Shown piece by piece: positions 7,948 through 16,031 of a stretch of 64,000 nt of DNA. Made by a program: the position numbers and the translations under genes. The DNA is taken from NCBI RefSeq assembly GCF_026427715.1, contig NZ_CP107560.1, forward strand, positions 1 through 64,000. Reading direction: 5' to 3'. Origin of the DNA: Methylocystis sp. MJC1. GTDB lineage: Bacteria; Pseudomonadota; Alphaproteobacteria; Rhizobiales; Beijerinckiaceae. Under the pieces are notes generated by a model. It had not been told where the DNA came from, searched no databases, and saw only the letters and a program-made list of their open reading frames with translations. Positions within the stretch are counted from its first letter, which is position 1; each line of letters begins with the position of its first letter.

Positions 7948-8325
7948 ATGTCCAAGACCGCCATCGTTATCTATTCGGACCCCAAGGGGGGTACAGAGGA
8001 AGCCCTCGGACGGCTCTTTAATGCGTTGTTCGTCGCCTACGAGCTCAAGGAGAAGAAGCAGGAGGTCGCGTTGATTTTTCAGGGCACCGGCGTGCGTTGG
8101 GCGAGCGTTGTCGTGAAACCGGATCACCCAGCTCACGCCCTATACAACGCGGTCAAGGACACTGTTGTCGGCGTCTGCGGAGCTTGTGCCGATGTGTTCG
8201 GCGCGACCAACGATGTCAAGGCGGCAGGGGGCAACCTCATCTACGAGAAGGCAATTCCGGGCACATCCGGCATCATCGACATTACCAAGTATCTCGATGC
8301 AGGTTTCCGAGTGCTCAATTACTGA
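7948..8325 (+). CDS. DsrE-family protein
   Basis: 125 residues with the DsrE/YchN-like Rossmann-type pattern: KTAIVIYSDPKGGTEEALGRLFNALFVAYELKEKKQEVALIFQGTGVRW, then YNAVKDTVVGVCGACADVFGA. Cys73 and Cys76 in VCGACADVFG sit where related proteins carry a reactive or sulfur-relay cysteine. It is cytoplasmic; the exact role is unknown. First gene of a TetR-controlled set with the PNPOx-like protein and the ferredoxin reductase. Confidence 0.85.
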   Translation: MSKTAIVIYSDPKGGTEEALGRLFNALFVAYELKEKKQEVALIFQGTGVRWASVVVKPDHPAHALYNAVKDTVVGVCGACADVFGATNDVKAAGGNLIYEKAIPGTSGIIDITKYLDAGFRVLNY

Positions 8326-8406
8326 TCTGAAGCCGCGTCTGAGCGTCGCAGCCTCGAGCGGCGCTCAGACACGTTTCGCTAACTCATAGCCTCAGCGGGG
8401 CGCGCG

Positions 8407-9327
8407 ATGTCAGAGCCCTTCCACTCCGGCGAGATCCAAATTCAAGAGTTAACGGGCGAGCGCGACAAAGCCGTGTTGAACGGGCATCTTATCGCTGGCT
8501 CTATTCCCCCAGCTGCACGCTCTTTTGTCGGTCAGCAAAGTTACTGCGCCCTTGGTTGGGCGGATTCTTACGGCGACGTCTGGGCTGAACTATTGCTCGC
8601 CGAACCAGGCTTTGCTCAAGCGAGCGCTGATGGTCTTGGTCTCGATCTTCGCCTGCCCACGACCGACGATGCGCCGGCCGGCGGCACGATCTTCGACAGC
8701 ATAAGCCGCAGTGATCAGGTCGGGATTCTGTTCGTCGAGTTCGCAACGCGCCGCCGTTTGCGCGTCAACGGCGTGGTTGCATCCGCCGAACGACGCGAAA
8801 TCCATGTTCGAGTAGCGGAAGCCTACCCGAATTGTCCTAAATACATCCAGCGTCGGGATCTCGTGCAGGAGGCAACTTCCCGCGGCGGGACCATGTGTGC
8901 GCCTAGAAGCGGTCGTGAACTCAACACGGAACTTGCGGAACTCATTGCGGGCGCAGACACCTTCTTCGTCGCCAGCGTTCATCCCGACGGACCTGCCGAT
9001 TGCTCGCATCGTGGCGGAACGCCGGGCTTTGTCGAGGTCAGCGGCAATACGCTGTATGTGCCAGATTATCCGGGCAACTCAATGTTCGGTACACTCGGCA
9101 ATTTGGCGGTGAAGCCGCGTGCAGGTCTTGCCTTTATCGACTTCGACAACCAGCGCCAGCTCCAAATGACCGGAGATGTCACCCTCAACTTCACGGACAC
9201 AAAAAGTCCTGAGAAAACCGGCGGAACCGACCGCTGGTGGTCGTTTCACTGCAAACAATGGCGCCTTTCGCCGTTGTCACCTCACCGGTCCTGGCGCCTC
9301 GTCGACAGATCTCCTTTCAATCCGTGA
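8407..9327 (+). CDS. two-part PNPOx-family protein
   Basis: 306 residues. The N-terminal half (FHSGEIQIQELTGERDKAVLNGHLIAGSIP, then FVGQQSYCALGWADSYGDVWAELL) and C-terminal half (ADTFFVASVHPDGPADCSHRGGTPGFVEV, then YVPDYPGNSMFGTLGNLAVKPRAGLAFIDF) are both PNPOx-like split barrels. The C-terminus keeps the WWSF/SPFNP signature seen in homologues that are encoded with, or fused to, an FNR-type reductase. Its stop overlaps a GTG start of the next gene, so translational coupling is likely. It probably receives electrons from that reductase (inference). Confidence 0.85.
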   Translation: MSEPFHSGEIQIQELTGERDKAVLNGHLIAGSIPPAARSFVGQQSYCALGWADSYGDVWAELLLAEPGFAQASADGLGLDLRLPTTDDAPAGGTIFDSISRSDQVGILFVEFATRRRLRVNGVVASAERREIHVRVAEAYPNCPKYIQRRDLVQEATSRGGTMCAPRSGRELNTELAELIAGADTFFVASVHPDGPADCSHRGGTPGFVEVSGNTLYVPDYPGNSMFGTLGNLAVKPRAGLAFIDFDNQRQLQMTGDVTLNFTDTKSPEKTGGTDRWWSFHCKQWRLSPLSPHRSWRLVDRSPFNP

Positions 9328-10256
9328 GTTCCAGCGCTATGAAAATGACGGTCATCGACAAGACGCTTCTCGTTGAAGACACGTTACGTGTTCGCCTTGC
9401 GCCGCAAAATGAGAAGGCCTTGCCCCCGTTTGCGCCGGGAGCGCATATCGAGATCGCCATTGGCGCGATCAAGCGGCGTTATTCGCTAACATCCTCGCCG
9501 ACGGCGCGTGAGTTTTTTGAGATCTGCGTTCTCAAGACTGTTCCGAGCCGCGGCGGATCGAAATATATCCACGAAGATTTGTGCGTTGGCGAAACTCTCG
9601 AGGTCAAAGGTCCGTTTAGCGCATTCGATCTAAAAATGACCGCACTCCACACGGTGCTGATTGCAGGCGGTATCGGCATCACGCCGTTTCTGACGATGAT
9701 GGAGGCGCTCGCGGAGGCTGGTCGATCCTTCGAAGTGCACTATGCCAGCCGCAATTCAGCGCGCCTTCTGCCTCTTGCCCCGTTCGAGCAATACGTCACG
9801 CAATATGTCGATGACGGTGGATCCCCGACCCTCGATGTGGCTCGTATGATTTCCCAATGTCGTCGTGACGCGCATTTTTACGTGTGCGGACCACAGCCGC
9901 TGATCGAAGCCGTTCGATCAACGGTGGCGGCGCTAAATCTACCGGCTGAAGCCCTTCATATCGAGAGCTTCGGTGCATTGAGCCGCTCTGCCGATCAACC
10001 CTTCACGCTGCGCTTGCTGCAGTCACAGCTGACAATCCCGGTGAAGCCCGGGGTGTCCATCCTCGATGCAATGACCGAGGCCGGAGTCTGGGCGCCATCG
10101 GAGTGTCGCCGGGGCGAGTGCGGGTCATGCTATACGCCGGTCCTCAGTGGCGCCGTTGATCATCGCGACGTCTGCCTCTCTCCAGATCAACGCCGAGCGG
10201 GGATGTGCACCTGCGTTTCTTGGCCAACGAGCGACGAACTCACGCTCGATCTATGA
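9324..10256 (+). CDS. FNR-type oxidoreductase with C-terminal 2Fe-2S ferredoxin domain
   Basis: 310 residues from a GTG overlapping the previous stop; an ATG at 9339 is the alternative. FAD-binding barrel with RRYSLTS, an NAD-binding motif IAGGIGITPFLTMM, the YVCGPQPLIEAV segment, and a plant-type ferredoxin domain with CRRGECGSC plus a distal Cys near RAGMCTC. This is the phthalate dioxygenase reductase/VanB layout. It transfers electrons from NAD(P)H via flavin and 2Fe-2S to a partner, plausibly the adjacent PNPOx-like protein. No oxygenase component is in the window. Confidence 0.9.
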   Translation: MSSSAMKMTVIDKTLLVEDTLRVRLAPQNEKALPPFAPGAHIEIAIGAIKRRYSLTSSPTAREFFEICVLKTVPSRGGSKYIHEDLCVGETLEVKGPFSAFDLKMTALHTVLIAGGIGITPFLTMMEALAEAGRSFEVHYASRNSARLLPLAPFEQYVTQYVDDGGSPTLDVARMISQCRRDAHFYVCGPQPLIEAVRSTVAALNLPAEALHIESFGALSRSADQPFTLRLLQSQLTIPVKPGVSILDAMTEAGVWAPSECRRGECGSCYTPVLSGAVDHRDVCLSPDQRRAGMCTCVSWPTSDELTLDL

Positions 10257-10352
10257 CTTGCCCGTGACACACCAACACGCCGGTTCTGTCACAAATTTCT
10301 CTCTGAGGCCGGCCTACGTTACGCTAGTTGGCGAGGCAGGCGGAACAGCGCG

Positions 10353-10422
10353 CTGATCGAATTCAAAGGGAGCCATTTCGGCCGTCACGTGATCCTCTGG
10401 GGCGTGCGCTGGTATGTTCACG
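10353..10422 (+). pseudogene. IS6-family transposase, N-terminal scrap
   Basis: About 23 codons read LIEFKGSHFGRHVILWGVRWYV, the conserved N-terminus of IS6-family transposases, then coding similarity stops. No terminal repeats were found. The surrounding 10257-10562 stretch holds nothing else I can support. The scrap marks an old insertion between the reductase and the next TetR cassette. Confidence 0.7.
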
Positions 10423-10562
10423 TGACAGCCGGATACATTCGGTTGCATCGAGATGGTCCGGCCTCAATTTCCTCGCGCCGTTCTCGATCTCGACCTCCAG
10501 CGTAGCGCTTGCCGCGAAACAAGGCAGAAAGCCCTGACCGGGTGCCGCCACGGAAACGGGGA

Positions 10563-11141
10563 TTACGATCCTACAGCGATTGCCAGGGCCGCCAAGCGCA
10601 CGCCTTCGGCCACCTGCGCCCCGGCTTCTTCGCTCTCGCACGCCCGCGCCAGCGTCACCCCGCCTGACAACAGCGCTAGTAGCGCCCACGCTCGCGCCAG
10701 ACGGTCGGCCTCGGCCCCGACGAGACCCCGGGCGATAGCCCGAGCTACACGTCGTGCTCGCTCCTCGAATACCGAGCGGATCGCACTGTCGGCGCGCTGC
10801 ACTTCGGGCGTTAGGCTCTGCAGGGCGCAACTCATGCCGAGTTCACAGGTACGCTTGGGACCGAGGTAGAGATCAATGAAGGCAGCCAGCCAAGCGTCGC
10901 CTTGCTCTTCCTGCAAGGCGCCTATGCACTCGTACAATTCATCGAGCCCGGCTTCGACCGCAACCTTGAACGCTTCGTCCTTAGACTTGAAGTGACCGTA
11001 AAAGGCGCCCGAGGTCACCCCCGCCTCCTTGGCCAGTCCGTCGACCCCGATTCCCCCATATCCACGCTTGCGGAATCCACGTCCCGCCGCTTCGACGAGC
11101 CGGGCCCGCGCCTGCTCCTTATGGTCCGCCTGATATCGCAT
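10563..11141 (-). CDS. TetR-family repressor
   Basis: About 192 residues. The HTH is typical (ARLVEAAGRGFRKRGYGGIGVDGLAKEAGVTSGAFYGHFKSKDEAF, roughly 13-58). The C-terminal domain (RTCELGMSCALQSLTPEVQRAD) resembles TetRs of the NemR-like group. ATG 11141 is preceded by GGAG at the right distance; a GTG at 11147 is less likely. It is divergent from the long + strand cassette starting at 11283, with two ATAACGATCGTTAT-like palindromes between them. Confidence 0.9.
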   Translation of the reverse strand: MRYQADHKEQARARLVEAAGRGFRKRGYGGIGVDGLAKEAGVTSGAFYGHFKSKDEAFKVAVEAGLDELYECIGALQEEQGDAWLAAFIDLYLGPKRTCELGMSCALQSLTPEVQRADSAIRSVFEERARRVARAIARGLVGAEADRLARAWALLALLSGGVTLARACESEEAGAQVAEGVRLAALAIAVGS

Positions 11142-11185
11142 ACGCACTCCATGACATCGCGATCGTTATTTTTTCTCTTGACTCA

Positions 11186-11199
11186 ATAACGATCGTTAT
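11186..11199. promoter_or_regulatory. TetR operator, perfect palindrome
   Basis: ATAACGATCGTTAT between the divergent TetR and tautomerase genes. A half-site CGATCGTTATT also appears at 11159-11169. Confidence 0.85.
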
Positions 11200-11210
11200 C
11201 TAATGGATGA

Positions 11211-11224
11211 ATAGCGGTCGTTAT
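11211..11224. promoter_or_regulatory. TetR operator, second copy
   Basis: ATAGCGGTCGTTAT, two mismatches from the palindrome at 11186 and 25 bp downstream of it, before the tautomerase gene. Confidence 0.72.
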
Positions 11225-11282
11225 ATGGCGTATCGCAGCGGGAAACAACCCCATCCTCTTTAACGGAAAATGGAGAAAAATC

Positions 11283-11699
11283 ATGCCTATCAGCATTACC
11301 CTCACCGAAGGAGTCATCCCCACAGACAAGGTCATGCTGGCGGTCGAGAAGATCACCGAAAGCTTCCTTAGGCACCATGGATTGGTCGGAAACAGGGTGA
11401 TGACGCCCAACGTCACGGCGCACCTCAACGTGCTTCCCAAAGGATTCACTTTTGCCGGGGGCAAACCGATCGACGGCGCGTGGATCGAGACGAAGACCCC
11501 CTCATTCGCGCTCGCCGACCATGCGATCCAGACAACCTTCTTCGGCGAGGCGACCCAGATTTTGCACGAACTTTCGGGCGGGACGCTCGCCAAGGACCGG
11601 ATCTGGTCCAACGGGGTCCATGCCGTGGATGGCACCTGGAATATCGATGGCAAGGCGTTGACCAACGCCGAGATTGGCGCGGCGGTGGCTGCGGCCTGA
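11283..11699 (+). CDS. tautomerase-family protein
   Basis: 138 residues beginning Met-Pro-Ile; the second-position proline is the catalytic base in 4-oxalocrotonate-tautomerase-like enzymes. The sequence (ISITLTEGVIPTDKVMLAVEKITESFLRHHGL, then ETKTPSFALADHAIQTTFFGEAT) fits a duplicated beta-alpha-beta tautomerase-like fold. The substrate is unknown. It is first in the TetR-regulated + strand series and paired in function with a second MP-starting tautomerase at 12344. Confidence 0.75.
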   Translation: MPISITLTEGVIPTDKVMLAVEKITESFLRHHGLVGNRVMTPNVTAHLNVLPKGFTFAGGKPIDGAWIETKTPSFALADHAIQTTFFGEATQILHELSGGTLAKDRIWSNGVHAVDGTWNIDGKALTNAEIGAAVAAA

Positions 11700-11726
11700 C
11701 ATCCCCGAATTACAAAGGAACGCGTG

Positions 11727-12212
11727 ATGAAACGACTGATCGCTGTGCTTTTTGCAAGTAGCGTGGCCTTGACAGCTATGGGCCCGGCACGAGCCGCCGA
11801 GGTTGGCCGGGACTGCATGCCGATCGGCGGCGTCGCCATTCCAAACTTCTTCCCTGAAGGAGACCGAAAGCCGATCGTTATTTCGGCATCTGTCGCGGGC
11901 AGCGTGCAGAATGCGGCAGGCAAGATCCTGGCGCAGCGCGAGACTCCCACTGGTCTCGAGATGGATATGGAGCACTACTTCGGTCGTGAAGACGGCGGAG
12001 CCATCCACACCAAGGATCTCGGTATCCTGACAAGCGTGCCCGGCAAGCCAGGCCGCTACATGCTGGAAATTACCTACGATATCCAGCAAGCGGATTCGCG
12101 CGGCACGCTCAAGGGCTATGGTGGCGTGTTCAACAGCTATGGCCTGGTCGATTTGCGCGACCCGAACAACATGGTCGGGCTAGTCCGTTACGGCGGCGAA
12201 ATCTGCAAATAA
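11727..12212 (+). CDS. exported protein of unknown function
   Basis: 161 residues with a Sec signal peptide (KRLIAVLFASSVALTAMGPARAAE, probable cleavage after ARA), so periplasmic. The mature part is beta-rich (IVISASVAGSVQ, GRYMLEITYDIQQ, LVDLRDPNNMVGLVRYGG). The family is not recognised. The ATG at 11727 is preferred over the adjacent GTG at 11724; AAAGGA lies upstream. Its place between two tautomerases suggests a role in handling the same compound at the envelope (inference). Confidence 0.7.
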   Translation: MKRLIAVLFASSVALTAMGPARAAEVGRDCMPIGGVAIPNFFPEGDRKPIVISASVAGSVQNAAGKILAQRETPTGLEMDMEHYFGREDGGAIHTKDLGILTSVPGKPGRYMLEITYDIQQADSRGTLKGYGGVFNSYGLVDLRDPNNMVGLVRYGGEICK

Positions 12213-12343
12213 TCTAACATTATAACTGCCCCCATCAAGTCTGATTTCTCAATCCTGGACCGTCTCCTTGGACCAAAGCTGGAGCGACGGGCGGAATTTT
12301 TTGACCCGCCGCTCCCTTCTTCTTCACATCTGAGGAATCTACC

Positions 12344-12874
12344 ATGCCCCTGCTTCGCATAACCTATCAACGCGGCGCGCTTGACCAGGCCCAGAAGGCC
12401 CGGCTCGCGGCCGAAGTCACGCCTGTCTTGCTCGTCGGCGAAGTCGGCTCGGATACGCCGCAAGGCCGCGCCGCAACCTACGTCATCTTCGAGGAAAAAG
12501 ACCCCGCGACTGAATGGTTCGTCGGCGGCGAGCCCGACAACCAAGCGCCCGTCGGCGGGCGTTTTCTGTTCGAGATCTGGTATCTTGAGGGTGCTGCGAC
12601 ACAGACTGAAAAGTCCAATGTCCATGCCAAGATGAATGACATTATCGCTGGCGCCTTCGGTCTCGATGGAAGCTTCCCGAACCGGCTTGGCGACTGGGTG
12701 ATTATCAATGAGGTCCCTGAAGGGGCGTGGGGTGCGAGCGGAGCCACGGTCGGTATCGCCGCCGCCAACGATGCCCTTGGGGGAGCACCCGAGCGCGCAG
12801 AATATTATGAGCGCCATCTCGCCGCCAAACGCCGTGTCGCCGAAAACCACGCCTTTCCCGTCGATCGCGCCTGA
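12344..12874 (+). CDS. tautomerase-family protein (second)
   Basis: 176 residues, again starting Met-Pro-Leu with the likely catalytic Pro2 (PLLRITYQRGALDQAQKARLAAEVTPVLL). The middle (FLFEIWYLEGAA) and the C-terminal helical tail are compatible with two-domain 4-OT/MSAD-like proteins. Downstream of the exported protein by 131 bp, in the same orientation. The reaction is unknown. Confidence 0.75.
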   Translation: MPLLRITYQRGALDQAQKARLAAEVTPVLLVGEVGSDTPQGRAATYVIFEEKDPATEWFVGGEPDNQAPVGGRFLFEIWYLEGAATQTEKSNVHAKMNDIIAGAFGLDGSFPNRLGDWVIINEVPEGAWGASGATVGIAAANDALGGAPERAEYYERHLAAKRRVAENHAFPVDRA

Positions 12875-12936
12875 TCGCAGCATTGCGGGAGGGTATCGTC
12901 CTCCCGCGCCCACGCGTTTCAATGGAGAATATTCTC

Positions 12937-13484
12937 ATGACTCACCAAGTCTATAATGCAAATACAGCACCAGAAGCCGCCCGAGCCGCGCTTACCACAA
13001 TCGAAAAAGGTTTTGGCTTCATCCCCAACATGCTTGGAGCCATGGCAGGGGCGCCTGCCGTTCTCGAAGCCTATCAGACCGGCGGTGCGTTGTTCGACAA
13101 GACGTCGCTCAACGCGACCGAGCGCCAGATCGTCATGCTGACGACAAGCGCTGAAAATGGATGCGAATATTGCATGGCGCCCACAGCGCGCGCTCTGCCA
13201 TGCAAAAGGTCGATGCGCAGGCGGTCGACGCCATCCGCGCGCGGCGTCGCATTCCCGATCTGAAGCTTGAGGCGCTACGCCGTCTGACGGTCCAGATCGT
13301 GACAGCGCGTGGTCGTCCCTCGCGCGAGGCACTGACAGCCTTCATCGAGGCGGGCTATGGCGAGGCACAAATCCTCGAAGTCGTCTTCGGGGTAGGGCTA
13401 AAAACCATCGCCGACTACATCAACCACATCGCTGGAACCAAGCTTGATGACGTCTTCGCGCCTTTTGCCTGGTCCAAGCCCTAG
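12937..13484 (+). pseudogene. carboxymuconolactone decarboxylase / AhpD-like protein, frameshifted
   Basis: The N-terminal half (THQVYNANTAPEAARAALTTIEKGFGFIPNMLGAMAGAP, then SLNATERQIVMLTTSAENGCEYCMA) and the C-terminal half (AHSARSAMQKVDAQAVDAIRARRRIP, then LEVVFGVGLKTIADYINHIAGTKL) are in different frames. They join exactly at the active-site motif CEYCMA-AHS, around 13178, where one base is missing. Restoring one base gives a ~182-residue AhpD-type peroxidase-like protein. The start ATG 12937 has GGAGA upstream. It could be a real inactivating deletion or a sequencing error. Confidence 0.82.
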
Positions 13485-13513
13485 TCCTGACCGTTTCAAC
13501 AAGGATAAAAGCC

Positions 13514-14056
13514 ATGAGCTTCACTATGGCGTCGGCATCGTTGCCGGTCTTCGTCCATTATCTCAGTATTCTGTCAGGCTTGCTCGACAAGGCCGAAATC
13601 CATGCCACCGCACGTAAGATCGATCCCGAGGCGTTGCTCGGCGCACGGCTCTATCCTGACATGCACAGCTTTCGCGGACAGGTGCAATTTTCCTGCGACT
13701 TCGCGAAAGGCGCGGTTGCGCGCCTCGCTGGCATTGAGAACCCTTCCTATCCCGACAACGAAATCGGTTTCGAGGATCTTCGCGCCCGGATTACCAAGAC
13801 ACTGGACTTCATAGCTTCGGTCGACGGTAAGCTCATCGAAGGTGGGGAAGGTCGCGCGATTGCGCTCAAGTTCGGCGGGCTCAGTCTGTCGGCCAGCGGG
13901 CGAGACTATCTGGTTGGCTTCGCGGTGCCGAGCTTCATCTTTCATGTGAGCATCGCCTACGCTCTGCTTCGCCACAATGGGATCGAAATCCGCAAGCTTG
14001 ATTTCCTTGGCAAGGTGCCCGGCATGGCCGGGTTCGATGCAGACCCAGAAGGTTGA
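13514..14056 (+). CDS. DUF1993 domain protein
   Basis: 180 residues (FVHYLSILSGLLDKAEIHATARKIDPEALLGARLYPDMHSFRGQVQFSCDFAKGAVARLAGIE) matching DUF1993, a four-helix DinB/YfiT-like family. The C-terminal HVSIAYALLRHNGIEIRKLDFLG is typical. No catalytic assignment. It lies 29 bp after the AhpD-like frame and 9 bp before the glyoxalase, so it is part of one transcription unit. Confidence 0.88.
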   Translation: MSFTMASASLPVFVHYLSILSGLLDKAEIHATARKIDPEALLGARLYPDMHSFRGQVQFSCDFAKGAVARLAGIENPSYPDNEIGFEDLRARITKTLDFIASVDGKLIEGGEGRAIALKFGGLSLSASGRDYLVGFAVPSFIFHVSIAYALLRHNGIEIRKLDFLGKVPGMAGFDADPEG

Positions 14057-14065
14057 GTAGAGGTC

Positions 14066-14473
14066 ATGCGCATCGTTCACACCATGATCCGCGTCGGCAA
14101 TCTCGACCGCTCGCTTGCATTTTATGTCGATATGCTCGGCATGACATTGTTCCGGCGCGAGGAATACCCTTCGGGCCGCTTCACGCTCGCCTTTGTAGGC
14201 TATGGTTCGGAGGCAAGCTCTGCAGTGATCGAGCTGACGCACAATTGGGACACGGAAAACTATGAGCACGGCAGCGGCTATGGCCATATCGCATTAGGGG
14301 TGAGCAACGCCCGTGCGGCATGCGACGCGTTCGCGGCCAAGGGTGCGAGAATCGTCCGCCCAGCTGGTCCGATGTCGAATGCGTCGCCCGATCGCGACGA
14401 TATCGAGATCATCGCCTTTCTCGAAGACCCCGATGGCTACCGCATCGAGCTCATCGAAACCCCGCTGGCTTGA
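14066..14473 (+). CDS. gloA: lactoylglutathione lyase (glyoxalase I)
   Basis: 135 residues, the usual length of bacterial GlxI. It converts the methylglyoxal-glutathione hemithioacetal to S-lactoylglutathione. Metal-ligand positions are visible: His5, Glu56 (VIELTHNW), His74 (GYGHIALGV) and Glu128 (YRIELIE). Signature LDRSLAFYVDMLGMTLFRREEYP is present. It lies inside a detoxification-type operon between DUF1993 and the DMT permease. Confidence 0.93.
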   Translation: MRIVHTMIRVGNLDRSLAFYVDMLGMTLFRREEYPSGRFTLAFVGYGSEASSAVIELTHNWDTENYEHGSGYGHIALGVSNARAACDAFAAKGARIVRPAGPMSNASPDRDDIEIIAFLEDPDGYRIELIETPLA

Positions 14474-14481
14474 GATCGATC

Positions 14482-14961
14482 ATGCTTCGTTTTCCGCTCT
14501 TCGCCGCCCGGGCCACCGCCGCAGGGGTGCTGATTCCGATTATGGCGTTACCCGATGTCCGGCTTGGCAAGGCGCTGGGCGCGGCAGCACAGGCCCCGGT
14601 GCTGCTGTTCGTCGTTGGGCTCATGGCTGCTTGCACGGTCAGTTTGCTGATCACGGGCGGGATCCACGACTTGCGCCTGCTGCGCCAAGCGCGCGCGCTC
14701 GATCTTGCGAGCGGGCTCATCATGGCGAGCTATGTCTTCATGGTCACCTTCCTTGCCCCGCGCTTCGGTATCAGCGCGGTTTTCCTCTCTGCCGTTTCGG
14801 TGCAGATTCTGACCTCGGCCGCAATCGATCGTTTCGGTTTGTTTGGCGCAAGTTTTTGGCCGGCATCGCTGGCCCGCGTCATCGGGATCGCCCTCATCCT
14901 TGCGGGTCTCGCGATGACGCAGATTGGTGGCGGGACCGGCGTCGCTGAAAGCCTGCCATGA
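14482..14961 (+). CDS. DMT-family permease (YdcZ/DUF606-like)
   Basis: 159 residues with about five transmembrane segments and the tail GISAVFLSAVSVQILTSAAIDRFGLFG, then VIGIALILAGLAMTQIGGG, typical of YdcZ-type small permeases. The start ATG 14482 was chosen because it falls just after gloA; earlier frames overlap gloA. Its stop overlaps the ATG of the GlxA-type regulator (ATGA). A degenerate copy of this pair lies at 6551-7213 on the opposite strand. Confidence 0.82.
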   Translation: MLRFPLFAARATAAGVLIPIMALPDVRLGKALGAAAQAPVLLFVVGLMAACTVSLLITGGIHDLRLLRQARALDLASGLIMASYVFMVTFLAPRFGISAVFLSAVSVQILTSAAIDRFGLFGASFWPASLARVIGIALILAGLAMTQIGGGTGVAESLP

Positions 14962-15938
14962 CGACGAAGGACCGCCACCGCCTGGCCATATTGGCGCTAC
15001 CAGGCGTCGTGCCCTTTGATCTCGCTATCCCCTGTGCAATTTTCGGTTGCGCCAGGATCGGTGGAGAGCACGCCTATGCCGTCACGGTCTGCGGTTCCGG
15101 GCCATCTATCGAAACTCCATATTTCGATATTGGACTACGGCATGGGCTTGAGGCCGTGGATAGCGCCCAAACGATTATCGTTCCGGGAATCGACGATCCG
15201 ACCGAGCCTGTCGCGGTTGAGGTGATCGCAGCCCTACAAGCTGGAGCGCGCCGAGGCATCCGCATTGCGTCGATCTGCTCGGGTGCTTTCGTTCTTGCCG
15301 CTGCTGGCCTGCTGGACGAGCGACGCGCAACCACGCATTGGCGCATGGCGCGGGCATTGGCCGACTCTTATCCTGTCGTGACGGTCGATCCCAATGTGCT
15401 ATTCGTCGACGAAGGCGCGGTACTCACGTCCGCAGGGCTCTCTGCCGGTATCGACCTCTGCCTGCATATGGTCCGGCAAGACTTCGGTCAGGCTGTCGCC
15501 GCGGAGGCTGCGCGCTTTACGGTCGCGCCTCTCGACCGCGATGGCGGGCAGGCACAGTATATCCGTCACGAACTATCGACTTCGCGCGAGAGCCTCGCAC
15601 CGGTAATGGACTGGATTATTAATCATCTTTCCGAGCCATTGGATGTGGCTGCCCTTGCAGCGCAAGCACGCATGAGCACACGCACTTTTTTGCGCCGCTT
15701 TCGCGAGCAGACCGGCGCGACCCCGATGCGATGGCTTATTCACGCCCGGGTACGGTATGCGCAAGAACTTCTCGAATCCAGCGCCCGTCCCATAGAGGAA
15801 ATCGCGCTCGCGACGGGATTTGAGTCACCGGTCACCTTTCGCGCACGCTTTCGCCGACAGGTAGGCGTTACCCCGATGGCCTATCGGCAGCGCTTCAATG
15901 CTGCGGGCGCCGCCAGAACCGGGCGCGGCCGCTCCTGA
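14958..15938 (+). CDS. GlxA-family transcriptional regulator (PfpI domain + AraC HTH)
   Basis: 326 residues. The N-terminal DJ-1/PfpI-like domain contains IIVPGIDD and the nucleophile-elbow ASICSGAF with Cys107. The C-terminal AraC-type double HTH spans about residues 225-320 (LDVAALAAQARMSTRTFLRRFREQTGATPMRWL and IEEIALATGFESPVTFRARFRRQVGVTPMAYRQRF). It likely senses a small molecule and activates or represses the neighbouring genes. Translationally coupled to the permease. Confidence 0.93.
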   Translation: MTTKDRHRLAILALPGVVPFDLAIPCAIFGCARIGGEHAYAVTVCGSGPSIETPYFDIGLRHGLEAVDSAQTIIVPGIDDPTEPVAVEVIAALQAGARRGIRIASICSGAFVLAAAGLLDERRATTHWRMARALADSYPVVTVDPNVLFVDEGAVLTSAGLSAGIDLCLHMVRQDFGQAVAAEAARFTVAPLDRDGGQAQYIRHELSTSRESLAPVMDWIINHLSEPLDVAALAAQARMSTRTFLRRFREQTGATPMRWLIHARVRYAQELLESSARPIEEIALATGFESPVTFRARFRRQVGVTPMAYRQRFNAAGAARTGRGRS

Positions 15939-16031
15939 ATGGCGCTAATTGAGCGCTAAATGTCACTGCCGCCACTCACGCTTTCCGCGCAACAGGCGCA
16001 GGGTTGAGGCCTCAATTTGAGGAGCCCCTTC

